Shown: in pieces, positions 36,749 through 46,816 of the stretch
Layout: each line of letters starts with the position of its first letter
Numbering within the stretch: the first letter of the stretch is position 1
DNA from: Chitinophaga silvisoli
Lineage (GTDB): Bacteria > Bacteroidota > Bacteroidia > Chitinophagales > Chitinophagaceae
DNA length: 64,000 nt
Assembly: GCF_003412465.1 (NCBI RefSeq)
Contig: NZ_QTJV01000002.1
Coordinates: forward strand, 1,077,686 to 1,141,685
Direction: 5' to 3'
The notes under the pieces: generated by a model
The model's database searches: none
What the model was told of the DNA's origin: nothing
The model's input: the letters and a program-made list of their open reading frames with translations, nothing else
Translations under genes and position numbers: made by a program

Positions 36749-39700
36749 ATGAATTTATCCATGCACGGCAAAGCCCGGCCTGGCCGCCGTTTTATGTCCT
36801 CCAAAATCTTTTTGATCATGCGCCTTGCTACTGTTTTAATACTAGCCTGCTGCCTGCAGATTCACGCAAGGGGGTTTTCACAAAAAGTCACCTTTTCCGG
36901 CCGGAATGTAGCACTGGCCAGCGTTCTTAGCTCTATCAGGGATCAAACCGGCTACCTCTTCTGGTACGATGCCCGTTTGCTTGACAACGCAAAACCTGTC
37001 AGCGTCTCTGTCAAAGACGCTACGATCGAAGAAGCATTGAATGTATGCCTCAAAGATCAGCCCATTATTTACAAAATTGAAGAGAATACAATCATCCTGA
37101 GTCCAAAGAGACTCATTGCCCCTGAACTGGCTCCCCGTCAGGTAATTACTGGTATCGTAAGAGATGAGAAAGGCAATCCCTTGCCCGGCGTTTCTGTACG
37201 TCTCAAAGGCGCGCAAAAAGGAACTTCAACCAAAGCAGATGGTAGCTTCGAGCTGGATGGTCCGGCTGGTGCTACCCTCATATTTTCTTTTATTGGCATG
37301 GAGCAGAAAGAAGTGGTTGCAGGCTCGAACGAACCGCTCAGAGTAGTCCTGCAGGCTAAAACCGGCGCACTGGGCGAAGTCGTGATCACAGGATTTGGAG
37401 AATCCCGCAACAAAAGTACTTTAGGCTATGCCACTGCAACTGTAGGTGGTGCAGACATCCTGAAAGCTACACCCATCAACCCCATTGCTGCCCTCCAGGG
37501 CATGGTGCCCGGCCTGCAGGTACAATCAGGTATCGGTGGCCCACAGGGTACTACCCGCTTCCTGATCAGAGGGAGCGCTTCTCTTGATCCCTATGGCAAC
37601 CAACCCCTGGTAGTGGTCGATGATATCATTATGGACCAGGATGTGATCATGCCAAATAAAGGAAGCGATCAGGACATGGGTAACATTCTCAAAGACATAA
37701 ACCCTGACGATATTGAATCTATCAGTGTACTGAAAGGCGGTGCGGTGACTGCCTTGTATGGCAGCCGTGCTTCAAATGGTGTCATCCTCATCAAAACAAA
37801 GAAAGGATTCAAACAAAGGGGGCTGGGCGTAAATGTGAGCGCTGACATGTACACAGCTACTCCTTATAAGACCGTTGACTTCCAGAACCAGTTCGGTTCA
37901 GGTTATGGCCTGTCTGACTTCGCTACAGATGCGAATGGTAACCTGAAGATCAACCCTGATACCTATGGTTACAACTTTGGCCCCGAAATGACAGGTCAGA
38001 CTGTAATAGATGTAACAGGCAAAACCATCCAGAACAATCCTCGTCCACACAATATTCTGGATGCCTTCCGCACAGGTATCACCAGGAACTTCAATGTAGG
38101 TTTATCTAATGGCAGTGACCTTGGTACCTACCGCTTGTCTTATTCCAACCTGTACTCTGAAGGTGTCACACCTAACAACGACCTGAGTCGTAATAACATC
38201 GCGTTTCGTGGTACTACCAGGATTGCCAATGTACTGATGGTAGATGCAAACGTTACCTACGTACAGAGTACAGCTGTAAACCCTGCAAATGTAGGCGCTA
38301 ACTATGGTACCATGAAGAACTTCGTATACGGTGGTACCCGTAACTACGATACCAAATACTGGATGTCTAACTACATTGATAAGGAAAATGGTGGCGTGAA
38401 TCAAAGTGATCCAAGTGGTATGACCTCCTATGTATGGTTCCCTCTCCTGGAGAATAAAATGACACAGACTGAAAATAACTTCAGAGGTAGCATTGACCTG
38501 AAAGCAGAGCTGACCAGGCACCTCAGATGGCAGGGCCTTGCCAGTGTAAACTATATCGGTACCAACTGGGATAATAAACAAAGAGGGCAGGATGTAGGAT
38601 TTGGCAATCCAAGGTACAATGTGAGCACTACCAACAAAACGATAGAGCGTTATCAGTCCAGTCTCACTTATACTAATGATCTGACACCATTCTTCAGCCT
38701 GATGGTACAAGGTGGCGGTGAGGTGAACAGGGGTGTGCAACAAAGCCTGTCTGCACAAATGGAAAGTTATATCCTGCCAGATGTATACCGCCTGTCGAAC
38801 TCTAATGGCGTTCCCACTGTAAGCGAATCGGCACCTAATAAATACCAATCCAGCTCCGCATTTGCACAGGCACAACTGGGTTATAAAGAATTCCTTTACT
38901 TAAACCTGTATGGCAGAAATGACTGGAACTCTACACTCGTATACAACGACGGACATGGTAACTATTCCTTCTTCTATCCCGGGGCTGACGTTTCCTGGAT
39001 CTTCACAGACAATTTCAAACTGCCTGCTGCATTTGACTATGGTAAACTGCGGGCATCATTTGCCAGTGTAGGTGGTGGTACTACCAATTATACCGCGAAT
39101 ACCGGTGCTTATACCGCCAATGGTTCTTATAATGGAGTGGCCAGCTATACCTATAGCTCCAATACACTGCCTAACCAGGCACTGTTGCCAACCCGCTCAC
39201 ATAAGTTTGAATCAGGTATCGAATTGAAATTGTTCAAGAACAGGCTGGGCGCAGATATCACTTTCTACAATCAGGATAGTAAAGCACAAATCATCAGTTT
39301 CTCTTCACCTATTGAATCAGGTGTAAGTGCAACCCTGATCAATGGTGGTAAAGTACGCAACCGCGGTTGGGAAATTCGCCTGAATGCTACACCAATCAAG
39401 ACGAAGAACTTCTCATGGGATACTTACTTCAACTATACCCGCAATAGGAATAAGGTCCTGAGCCTGCCTTATGGCCTGGATTATGTATCGCTGGGTAGCG
39501 GAGACGGTTTCAGCGTAATTGCTAAGAAAGGCGGCGATTATGGTACTATCATCGCTAACTATGGCTATGCATCGTACAACAGCCCAGATGGCAAACATAG
39601 CGAAAACAACGGCAAGAGAGTGCTCAGCATGTCAAGTGCAAAAGGTTCCTCTGTATATGTAAGAGCACAGAACTATAATGACGGTATCAACAAGAACCCT

Positions 39701-40366
39701 GTAGTGGGCAACATTACCCCTGACTTCCTGGGTAACTGGCGCAACAACTTTAACTATAAGCAATTTCAGTTAGGTTTTGTACTCGATAGCAAATTCGGTG
39801 GTAAAGTATACTCTTTCACACATGATCTGGGTAGCTGGCTGGGTAGCATGAAGAGCACACTTCCTTTCAGAAATGAGAAACTGGGCGGTAAGAAATTTAC
39901 AAATGCTGCTGGCGTGGAAATGGAAACCGGTATGATCATCGACGGTGTGTACAGAGATGGTACAGTCGTTACTGGTCTGGATGGTGCATCCCACGACCTG
40001 TCAGGTATGACAATGAAAGATGCATATGAAAAAGGCTGGATCAATCCTACCAACTCATTCGCTTACTACCAGAACACACATAGCTGGGGCAATGGTATCC
40101 GCGAAGCATCTATGTTCACCTCTTCATGGGTATCTCTGCAACAGGTGAGCCTGACTTATGATATGCCTAACAAGGTAGCTGCAAAACTGAAACTGAATGG
40201 CCTGCGCTTCTCTTTAATAGGTAACAACATCATGTACCTGTACAATAGTGCGAAAGACCACGTGAATCCTGATAACCTGAACAGCAGCGGATCTGATGCA
40301 TTCCAGGAAGTATCTGCAATGCCTTATATCCGCAATATCGGCTTCCAGATCTGGGGCAGCTTCTAA
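36749..40366 (+). CDS. SusC-like TonB-dependent receptor with N-terminal STN signalling domain
   Basis: 1205 aa. After a signal sequence (about residues 20-45) comes an STN domain (FSGRNVALASVLSSIRDQTG, KDATIEEALNVCLK, about 49-113), a carboxypeptidase-regulatory-like domain (ITGIVRDEKGNPLPGVSVRL, about 133-205), the SusC plug (GYATATVGGADILKATPINP, IRGSASLDP) and a 22-strand barrel ending in Phe (FQIWGSF). The STN domain is the transducer that talks to FecR. It should import a bound substrate with the SusD-like lipoprotein encoded 35 nt downstream. Ligand unknown. Confidence 0.93.
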   Translation: MNLSMHGKARPGRRFMSSKIFLIMRLATVLILACCLQIHARGFSQKVTFSGRNVALASVLSSIRDQTGYLFWYDARLLDNAKPVSVSVKDATIEEALNVCLKDQPIIYKIEENTIILSPKRLIAPELAPRQVITGIVRDEKGNPLPGVSVRLKGAQKGTSTKADGSFELDGPAGATLIFSFIGMEQKEVVAGSNEPLRVVLQAKTGALGEVVITGFGESRNKSTLGYATATVGGADILKATPINPIAALQGMVPGLQVQSGIGGPQGTTRFLIRGSASLDPYGNQPLVVVDDIIMDQDVIMPNKGSDQDMGNILKDINPDDIESISVLKGGAVTALYGSRASNGVILIKTKKGFKQRGLGVNVSADMYTATPYKTVDFQNQFGSGYGLSDFATDANGNLKINPDTYGYNFGPEMTGQTVIDVTGKTIQNNPRPHNILDAFRTGITRNFNVGLSNGSDLGTYRLSYSNLYSEGVTPNNDLSRNNIAFRGTTRIANVLMVDANVTYVQSTAVNPANVGANYGTMKNFVYGGTRNYDTKYWMSNYIDKENGGVNQSDPSGMTSYVWFPLLENKMTQTENNFRGSIDLKAELTRHLRWQGLASVNYIGTNWDNKQRGQDVGFGNPRYNVSTTNKTIERYQSSLTYTNDLTPFFSLMVQGGGEVNRGVQQSLSAQMESYILPDVYRLSNSNGVPTVSESAPNKYQSSSAFAQAQLGYKEFLYLNLYGRNDWNSTLVYNDGHGNYSFFYPGADVSWIFTDNFKLPAAFDYGKLRASFASVGGGTTNYTANTGAYTANGSYNGVASYTYSSNTLPNQALLPTRSHKFESGIELKLFKNRLGADITFYNQDSKAQIISFSSPIESGVSATLINGGKVRNRGWEIRLNATPIKTKNFSWDTYFNYTRNRNKVLSLPYGLDYVSLGSGDGFSVIAKKGGDYGTIIANYGYASYNSPDGKHSENNGKRVLSMSSAKGSSVYVRAQNYNDGINKNPVVGNITPDFLGNWRNNFNYKQFQLGFVLDSKFGGKVYSFTHDLGSWLGSMKSTLPFRNEKLGGKKFTNAAGVEMETGMIIDGVYRDGTVVTGLDGASHDLSGMTMKDAYEKGWINPTNSFAYYQNTHSWGNGIREASMFTSSWVSLQQVSLTYDMPNKVAAKLKLNGLRFSLIGNNIMYLYNSAKDHVNPDNLNSSGSDAFQEVSAMPYIRNIGFQIWGSF

Positions 40367-40401
40367 GGTGTGATTTGTTTAATCAGAAAACTAGTTAAAG
40401 A

Positions 40402-42081
40402 ATGAATAGCTTTAAATATATATTCCTGCTGCTCCTGATACCTACCTTCATGATCAGTTGCAGCCGAGAGAAATTTGCTGAAATGAATACCGACCCGGAT
40501 GATGTATTGACTGTAAACCCTGAACAGGAGTTTACATCTGCATTGACCGCTATTAATGGTTCTGACTTCGAATACTACTACGATTACAACAGGGCCATGT
40601 ACTACTGGACACAAACCTTTGTGACCATGAATGGTGCCTCTGCTACCGTATATGAAGGCAGCGGTAACCTCAATCAGCGTTACAGCAACTTTTACACCCA
40701 TGTGGGTAATCAGCTGAAAGATGTACAACAGCTGATCGAGAAGAAGTCGGGCAGCGATCGTGAAAAGTATACTCACCTGTATGCCATCACTTACATTCCC
40801 ATGGCTTATTATGCCGCCTATGTGTCAGACGTGCAGGGGAGCATTGCCTATACCGAAGCTTTCCTGGCAAGATACACCGGGTTGCTCACTCCAAAATATG
40901 ATGCGCAGGAAGTGTTGTTCGATACCCTGCAGGCACAACTGAAAAGAAGTGTAGCTACATTAAAAACCAATCCCGCTGTAGCCCAGGCTAATCTGAGTAA
41001 CCAGGATGTTTATTACGGTGGGAATCTGAGTTACTGGATCAAGGCAGCCAACAGCCTGCGCTTAAGACTGGCTATGCGACTCATAAACAGAGATGCTGCA
41101 AAAATGAAAACGTTGGTAAGTGAGATCCTGGCTGATGACGGTGGGTTGATCAGCTCTAATGATGAAAACTGGCAGCTTGAAGCTGCAATTACTTATGCAA
41201 AGGGAGGCAACTACAATCCTGAAAGTAACGGCAATGTATCCGGTGCCAGGAACTATGTTGATTTCATGGTGAACACTGCCGACCCACGCGTAAGGATCTT
41301 CTTCCAGCAATCTTTTACCAAAGATCAGTTTGACTCAGCTAAAGCCCAGAAGATCCTTCCGGATACGCTGCAATGGGATGGAAAGTTCTACAGAGGACAG
41401 TTTGCAAACCCTGCTAAGTCGACTGACCCAACCGTCAACTATTATTATTCTGACCTGAAGTTTAGTTACAATGGTGCATCTGTTACAAAGAGATGGGTAT
41501 CGGAAATCCAGGACTCATTATTTTACAATCCAACCGGTCATCATTCAATTACATTCCCTATCATTACATATGCTGATATCTGTTTTATGCGGGCTGAGCT
41601 GGCCGTAAGAGGGATCACTAACGAAGATGCACAAACCTTATATTATGCAGGTGTCTCAGCATCTGTCAGCGCTTACGACCGCATGGGTAAAATAGCTGGT
41701 GTTGCTGGCTACAACGCACTGTCAGCAGATGAAATTGCTACGTATATTGCCAGTCCCGGTGTGAAATATGATGCAGCCAATGCACTGGAACAAATCTGTG
41801 TGCAGGAATACATCAACAGCTTTAAAAACCAGAATGAAGCATGGGCTACCATCAAGCGTACCGGCTTCCCGTCTAAGACAGGTAACATCCTGAAGCGTGA
41901 ACCTGTGGTAGTAGACAGCGATGAAAAGGTAATGCCAAGACGCTTTTCTGTGAGCTATCCTTCAGTGTCCGACCTGAACTATGCAAACAGGCTGGCGGCT
42001 ATTGAAGAGATGGTGAAAGAAACCGGATTCAGTACCCCTGATGATATCAAGGGTAGAGTATGGTGGGATACCGCTTATTAA
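40402..42081 (+). CDS. SusD/RagB-like outer-membrane lipoprotein
   Basis: 559 aa. Lipoprotein signal with lipobox MISC (Cys20). The tetratricopeptide-rich core shows NSLRLRLAMRLINRD near 216 and the typical C-terminal SusD segment IVQEYINSFKNQNEAWATIKRTGFP. It is of the SusD-like type 2 group. It lies 35 nt after SusC and caps its extracellular face for substrate capture. The following redoxin gene is 9 nt away, so the unit is probably one transcript. Confidence 0.92.
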   Translation: MNSFKYIFLLLLIPTFMISCSREKFAEMNTDPDDVLTVNPEQEFTSALTAINGSDFEYYYDYNRAMYYWTQTFVTMNGASATVYEGSGNLNQRYSNFYTHVGNQLKDVQQLIEKKSGSDREKYTHLYAITYIPMAYYAAYVSDVQGSIAYTEAFLARYTGLLTPKYDAQEVLFDTLQAQLKRSVATLKTNPAVAQANLSNQDVYYGGNLSYWIKAANSLRLRLAMRLINRDAAKMKTLVSEILADDGGLISSNDENWQLEAAITYAKGGNYNPESNGNVSGARNYVDFMVNTADPRVRIFFQQSFTKDQFDSAKAQKILPDTLQWDGKFYRGQFANPAKSTDPTVNYYYSDLKFSYNGASVTKRWVSEIQDSLFYNPTGHHSITFPIITYADICFMRAELAVRGITNEDAQTLYYAGVSASVSAYDRMGKIAGVAGYNALSADEIATYIASPGVKYDAANALEQICVQEYINSFKNQNEAWATIKRTGFPSKTGNILKREPVVVDSDEKVMPRRFSVSYPSVSDLNYANRLAAIEEMVKETGFSTPDDIKGRVWWDTAY

Positions 42082-42090
42082 TAGTATTGT

Positions 42091-42597
42091 ATGAGGGCTT
42101 TAGTATTGTTATTACTGATCTGCAATTTTGCCACTGCGCAGGATGTGCGTCGATATCATACCCCGATGGTAGCCATCGTATGGTTATCGCCGGAGTGCCC
42201 TCTTTGCAAAAATTATACAAAACCATTGAATGAACTCAGCCAGAAATACGCCGGCAACCTGACAGTTGTCGGTGTATTCCCTGGTCACTGGTACACGCAA
42301 CAGGATTATGCCACATTTCAACAGAAGTATAAGGTCTTTTTTCCATTGCTAACCGATCAGAAAAATAAATTGGGAAAACAATATCATGCAACCGTGACAC
42401 CGGAAGTATGCCTGCTCGATAGCCACCGTAAAGTAGTTTACCAGGGAGCGATCGATGACTGGGCCACCCGCCTTGGGCAGACTAAAACCAGTGCCACCGA
42501 GCATTATCTGGAAAACGCCATTATCAATACCCTGGCCGGCAGGGCAGTGAGTCCCGCTGTTACCAAACCGGTGGGTTGTTATATTAACGATAACTGA
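42091..42597 (+). CDS. Exported redoxin (thioredoxin-fold) protein
   Basis: 168 aa. A short signal peptide ends at about TAQ (residue 17). The thioredoxin fold is marked by VWLSPECPLCKNY, with a CxxC pair at C36 and C39, then LLTDQKNKLGKQYHATVTPEVCLLD with the cis-Pro region. It belongs to the AhpC/TSA-redoxin group that is often found near copper or haem maturation proteins. It overlaps the following gene by one base (TGATG), so it probably serves that protein, for example by keeping its Cys or copper sites in the right state. That role is inferred. Confidence 0.82.
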   Translation: MRALVLLLLICNFATAQDVRRYHTPMVAIVWLSPECPLCKNYTKPLNELSQKYAGNLTVVGVFPGHWYTQQDYATFQQKYKVFFPLLTDQKNKLGKQYHATVTPEVCLLDSHRKVVYQGAIDDWATRLGQTKTSATEHYLENAIINTLAGRAVSPAVTKPVGCYINDN

Positions 42598-43880
42598 TGA
42601 GAGCATTAATTTTATTAATGGTGATATTATTGCCTGCACGCCTGATGCTGGCACAAACTTATGCAGATGTACAACCTGTAATAGCAGCCAGGTGTGTAGG
42701 TTGTCACCATACCGGAGGCTCAGCTCCGTTTTCACTCGCCAGCTACGAAGAAGTAAAGAGACGTACCTCGTTTATCAAAGATGTCATCAATACCGGTTAT
42801 ATGCCTCCTTTTAAGGCGGATGTGCACTACCGGGATTATGCCAATAACCGGATCCTGACTCCGGAAGAAAAGAAACTCATCCTCGACTGGATCGGCAACA
42901 ATGCACCCAAAGGAAAACCTGCCCTTGCCACCAAATCAACTCCCATTGATACCACTGCCCCCGATCTGATCCTGAAAGCTGATAAAGCTTATACCGTGAA
43001 GGGCGACAATCAGGAACGATTCGTTGTTTTTAAAGTCCCCTTTGAACTAAAGGACACCGCCAATATCGAGCGGCTGGAATTATACACCAATAACAAAAAA
43101 GTCATTCACCATATCAATTATGGTTTTTATGCCGTGCAGGATGCCGGCAAAGATATCAATATCGCCCCCTCCTTTGTAGAAGCTGAAACCGATACTGCAG
43201 GCCTGGAAACAAAGCGTTACGGCCCCCTGAAGCGAAATATGGTATACTATTCCGGTTGGATTCCCGGTACTACCGAAGAGTTTTATCCCAAACAGTTTGG
43301 TTGGGTGCTCCCCAAAAGAGGCGTGGTACTCCTGACCGTTCATTATGCCGCCGTAGCTGCCGACGAAGTATCTACCGTAGGGGTGAAGTTATTCTATAAG
43401 AAAGGTCCGGTACAGCGCAAAGTCCAGATCATCAGTCTGGGATCAGGAGGAATTGCAGAAAGAGATATACAGCCCCGGTTTGTGATCTTCCCCAATCAGG
43501 TGAGTACGTATACCCTGAAAGTGAGGACACAGGAAAGCCAGTCTATCATGTATGTATGGCCACATATGCACCTGCTGGGGAAAGAATTTACAGCCTATGC
43601 TGTAACACCGGATCGCGATACCATCCCACTGGTACATATCCCTGCCTGGGATTTCCGCTGGCAGGAACTGTATCGCCTGCAGCATTTAGTACGGATTCCG
43701 GCAGGTTCCGTAATCCATATGATCGGGGTGTATGACAATACAGCTGACAATCCGGTCAATCCCAATCATCCCCCAAAACTGGTCATGTCCAGCGGAGATA
43801 TGCGGGCCAACGAGGAAATGTTTACCCTGATGATGATCTATGTGCCCTACGAAGAGGGAGATGAAAAGATTGAATTGTGA
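42597..43880 (+). CDS. Exported cytochrome c / copper type II monooxygenase-like protein
   Basis: 427 aa. A signal peptide ends near residue 20. CVGCH (C33, C36, H37) is a c-type haem site. The remainder resembles the copper type II ascorbate-dependent monooxygenase fold of PHM/DBH: H171-H172 in KKVIHHINYGF would match the CuH pair, H323 and H325 in PHMHLLGKEF the CuM pair, and M408 in GDMRANEEMF the methionine ligand. This suggests a haem-linked copper hydroxylase or a copper-binding electron-transfer protein. The correspondence is from motif reading. It ends the sigma-FecR-SusCD unit. Confidence 0.75.
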   Translation: MRALILLMVILLPARLMLAQTYADVQPVIAARCVGCHHTGGSAPFSLASYEEVKRRTSFIKDVINTGYMPPFKADVHYRDYANNRILTPEEKKLILDWIGNNAPKGKPALATKSTPIDTTAPDLILKADKAYTVKGDNQERFVVFKVPFELKDTANIERLELYTNNKKVIHHINYGFYAVQDAGKDINIAPSFVEAETDTAGLETKRYGPLKRNMVYYSGWIPGTTEEFYPKQFGWVLPKRGVVLLTVHYAAVAADEVSTVGVKLFYKKGPVQRKVQIISLGSGGIAERDIQPRFVIFPNQVSTYTLKVRTQESQSIMYVWPHMHLLGKEFTAYAVTPDRDTIPLVHIPAWDFRWQELYRLQHLVRIPAGSVIHMIGVYDNTADNPVNPNHPPKLVMSSGDMRANEEMFTLMMIYVPYEEGDEKIEL

Positions 43881-44212
43881 CGTGAACCAATCCCCTGACT
43901 GACCAGAAAAGACACCTTTTCCAGCCAGTCAAATTATGGGTTGGGATGGGGCTAATTGCGTTATCAATTCATCACGCTTTGATAGAAATATAAAAGTGGG
44001 ATTCTCTATATAATATTGTTGGGGCCACAAATGTGGATGCGTTTACGAACAATTCTATCTTCACTAAGGAAGAAAGGGGGATTAATTTTTTACTACAAGG
44101 ACAATAGGCCGGTTATGCTGATCGATAATTATGGCATAAAGAAAGGATAAAACGCTCAAAAGTGTATAAAATGAGCGTCTACAAAGTGTATACAAGAGGA
44201 AAAATATATGCT
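43881..44212. other. Intergenic region, 332 bp
   Basis: Spacer between the plus-strand monooxygenase-like gene and the minus-strand 7TM sensor gene. It contains a 39-codon ORF at 44031-44150 with no recognisable features and, from 44151, a hairpin that serves as terminator for the minus-strand gene. No RNA gene or repeat is seen. Confidence 0.4.
44151..44178 (-). terminator. Terminator of the 7TM sensor gene
   Basis: On the minus strand ACGCTCA pairs with TGAGCGT around a 13-nt loop and is followed by TTTATCC. It lies 35 nt beyond the stop codon at 44213. Confidence 0.55.
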
Positions 44213-45859
44213 TTACTCGTTGGTTTTCAGTTTTTTATTTAGTCTTGCTTTTGCCTGCCGCACACTCGCCGCTTCAATGTTTAAGAGTGCCGCTATCTCT
44301 TTTGTAGACAGGTTTATGTGGAAATAAGCATATAATCTCAACTCATTATTGGTGAGATTTGGATGTTTGGCTTTCAGTTTTTCAAAGAAACCGGGGTGTA
44401 CCTGTTCAAAATGTAACCTGAACTTTTCCCATTCAGCGTCCAGGAATTTATGTTCTCTCAGCGATGTTTTGATGGATTTTATAGCAGGGTATAGTTCGTC
44501 AATATCATGTAATTGTTTCTTCAGGTCATCCAGCAATTTGTTTTTTTGATGGATGTACAGGCTGTTGCTGACCAGCTCCCGGTTATTGCTATCCAGTTTC
44601 AGTTGCAGTTGCTCATTTTTATCTTTCTCTGCCTGTATAGCAAGGGAGATCTGCTCATTTTCCCTTTCCAGGAGCCAGTGGTGATGCCTGCTTTGGGCAA
44701 TATCCGTTTCCAGTCTGGCTATTTCATAGCCCTTGGCATCCAGCTCTTCATGAATGGTCCTGATCCTGGAGACCAGTACGATGGTGAAAGTAACGATCTG
44801 GGAAATGATGGCAATCTCCGGCAGCAGGGAGCTGTTATTAGAATAATTAGGTGCTGAATGGATAATGAAGAATACTGCCAGGCCGGTAGCAAATACAATC
44901 GGCAGGGTATTGGCCACCATAAAGGCACCAGCAGCCCGGATCCGTTTTTTGTAAGCTACTATACTGGTAATCAATATACTTAAGGAAAGAATGCAAATGA
45001 AGAAATCATCGTATACCAGGGTATAATTGTCCATATAGAACCAGCCTGATATCGTAACAATACAGGGAATGATCTCAAAAATGATATACCCGATCAGCAC
45101 CCAGCGCAGCACCTTGTCATATACAGGCAACAGTTCTTTCGTCCGCAGGTAGGAGCGGGTCAGCTGAATAAGTCCTGTGAAGATGATCATGCACCCAATG
45201 TGCAGGAAAAAGGAATTCAGATTGTACATATATACCGTACCATCTGGCATAACCCTCAACTGGTAGCTGGAGAAGGGGAGTAGCTGGGTAGTAAAATGCT
45301 TGAAGGAAGTAATGAAGATCATCGCCCCCACCTGCACTACAAGGTACCATAGATTGACCCGGTCATGCAACTGGAACCAGGTATATAAATTATAGGCCGC
45401 AAAACAGGCCAGCAGGGAGATCGTGATGATCCAGGAAATAACCAGCAGGTGATCCCGGCTGGCGGCGGCAATTTCCTTTTCAAGCCGGATCCTGGGATGA
45501 ACTTTGTAGCCATATCGCTGTAGTTCTGCTATATTCAGCTGCAGGTGCAGGGTGGTCTGCGAGTTGCCCGGGAAGCTAAGGTGTATTTCTCCCCTTTCAC
45601 GCTGGCACGATGGGATGGCCGGTCCTGCCTTTTGCGCTTTCCCGTTGACATATAAAGTATAATTCAGTGGCTCGGAGAGGGAAAACCGGTATTTTTCGTT
45701 GTTAGGATAGGGGTTCCCCACTATAATCTGAGCTGAATCAGTGCTGATTTCCAGTACCGGTTCATTATTCAGATAGTGTATTTTAGATTGTGCGCGTACC
45801 CCCAATGTAGCGAACAGTAATAGTATAGGAATGAATTGATTGGCGACTCCCGATGGCAT
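44213..45859 (-). CDS. 7TM sensor-regulator with coiled coil and C-terminal helix-turn-helix
   Basis: 548 aa from ATG 45859; an in-frame ATG at 45907 would add 16 residues. A signal peptide ends near RAQS. The periplasmic N-terminal part (about 25-140) is followed by seven hydrophobic segments (about 140-355), a long coiled coil (SRIRTIHEELDAKGYEIARL onward, about 370-450) and a LuxR-like helix-turn-helix (LTNNELRLYAYFHINLSTKEIAALLNIEAASVRQAKARL) at the end. It resembles the 7TM-DISM receptors of Bacteroidota. It is a membrane receptor that may bind DNA directly, without a histidine-kinase domain. It is divergent from the lipoprotein and Oar genes, which may be its targets. Confidence 0.75.
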   Translation of the reverse strand: MPSGVANQFIPILLLFATLGVRAQSKIHYLNNEPVLEISTDSAQIIVGNPYPNNEKYRFSLSEPLNYTLYVNGKAQKAGPAIPSCQRERGEIHLSFPGNSQTTLHLQLNIAELQRYGYKVHPRIRLEKEIAAASRDHLLVISWIITISLLACFAAYNLYTWFQLHDRVNLWYLVVQVGAMIFITSFKHFTTQLLPFSSYQLRVMPDGTVYMYNLNSFFLHIGCMIIFTGLIQLTRSYLRTKELLPVYDKVLRWVLIGYIIFEIIPCIVTISGWFYMDNYTLVYDDFFICILSLSILITSIVAYKKRIRAAGAFMVANTLPIVFATGLAVFFIIHSAPNYSNNSSLLPEIAIISQIVTFTIVLVSRIRTIHEELDAKGYEIARLETDIAQSRHHHWLLERENEQISLAIQAEKDKNEQLQLKLDSNNRELVSNSLYIHQKNKLLDDLKKQLHDIDELYPAIKSIKTSLREHKFLDAEWEKFRLHFEQVHPGFFEKLKAKHPNLTNNELRLYAYFHINLSTKEIAALLNIEAASVRQAKARLNKKLKTNE

Positions 45860-45933
45860 AATTATCGAATAGTGGGGTAAGGTAGATGATAATGAGGTAA
45901 AAAGCAAAATGAGAGAAGTTGTATATTAGGGTT

Positions 45934-46737
45934 ATGAAATTTCTTATATTTCTCCTTGTACCCCTATTTTTGTCCTGTGACCATCATCCAAAGCGGGGAG
46001 CAATAACAAAAGATACAACAACAACGATAAGCGATACAACAGAAGAAACAGAACTAAGCAATGAAGAATACCTGAGCCTGAGAAAAAGCGAAATAGATTC
46101 GTTGTTTTTGAAAAATAAAGATTCATTAACTTATAACGACGAAGATAACAGGGGTACTTTAAGAATCGGTCATTTATTCAGTCATGAGCAACAGGAAGCA
46201 CTTTTTAGATATTATGAGAATGATTCTACAGAACATGTCGTAATAATAAGACAGTCCGGCACAAAATGGGATACCATCTTTTCAGCGGTGATTTCTCCGG
46301 CCCAATACGGGAATTTCTCCGATTTTATAGTGATCAGTGATTTCAATGGGGACCACATTCCTGATTTAAAAGTGCTGAAATTCTTTTGGGACATTCATGT
46401 AGGAGAGCGATCTGACCTCTGGCTCTACCGCAACAAGCGTTTCGTAAAAGTGAAGAATTTTGATCACATCGTATCAGCAGAATACTGGGACAAAACAGGC
46501 CTGATCTACTCTTATCAGAGTGATGGCTGTGCTGATATGGCTATGCGGTTTGGCGTTTACAAAATAGTGGCAGATACAGTGCAACAAATTGATTTCAGGT
46601 ATTGTAATTGTTGTGATCCTGCCGATAGTTGTGAGATCACCAAGGGGAAAAACAGTTTTAAAGTGCCTTATAAGAGTGCCTATAAGTACGTACCAGCATA
46701 TTTCCAGGATGGTGTAAAAGAGAAACTGGAAATGTAA
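45934..46737 (+). CDS. Putative lipoprotein of unknown function
   Basis: 267 aa from ATG 45934. Lipobox LFLSC places the lipidated Cys at residue 15. A threonine-rich linker (about 27-40) precedes the folded part, which includes FSDFIVISDFNGDHIPDLKVLKFFWD, a segment with the DxNxD pattern of FG-GAP/calcium-like loops. A Cys-rich stretch FRYCNCCDPADSC follows near 222. It is divergent from the 7TM sensor gene, which overlaps its upstream region. Function unknown. Confidence 0.6.
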   Translation: MKFLIFLLVPLFLSCDHHPKRGAITKDTTTTISDTTEETELSNEEYLSLRKSEIDSLFLKNKDSLTYNDEDNRGTLRIGHLFSHEQQEALFRYYENDSTEHVVIIRQSGTKWDTIFSAVISPAQYGNFSDFIVISDFNGDHIPDLKVLKFFWDIHVGERSDLWLYRNKRFVKVKNFDHIVSAEYWDKTGLIYSYQSDGCADMAMRFGVYKIVADTVQQIDFRYCNCCDPADSCEITKGKNSFKVPYKSAYKYVPAYFQDGVKEKLEM

Positions 46738-46816
46738 CCTACACTTAACACGGCCCGTATAATAAGTAGCTTGTAATTCATATAATTTAACAACCAAAAT
46801 CAAAATCAGGCAAATC

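Noticed and set aside
38102..38875. 257-codon minus-strand ORF inside the SusC-like gene
   Set aside because: Shadow of a confident coding frame; no recognisable domain or promoter.
42597..43880. Reading the CVGCH protein as a simple cytochrome c only
   Set aside because: The protein is far longer than a cytochrome domain and carries His-His, His-x-His and Met motifs in the order of PHM copper ligands.
44031..44150. 39-codon ORF in the 43.9-44.2 kb spacer
   Set aside because: No promoter element, no recognisable motif, and it ends at the terminator of the opposite gene.
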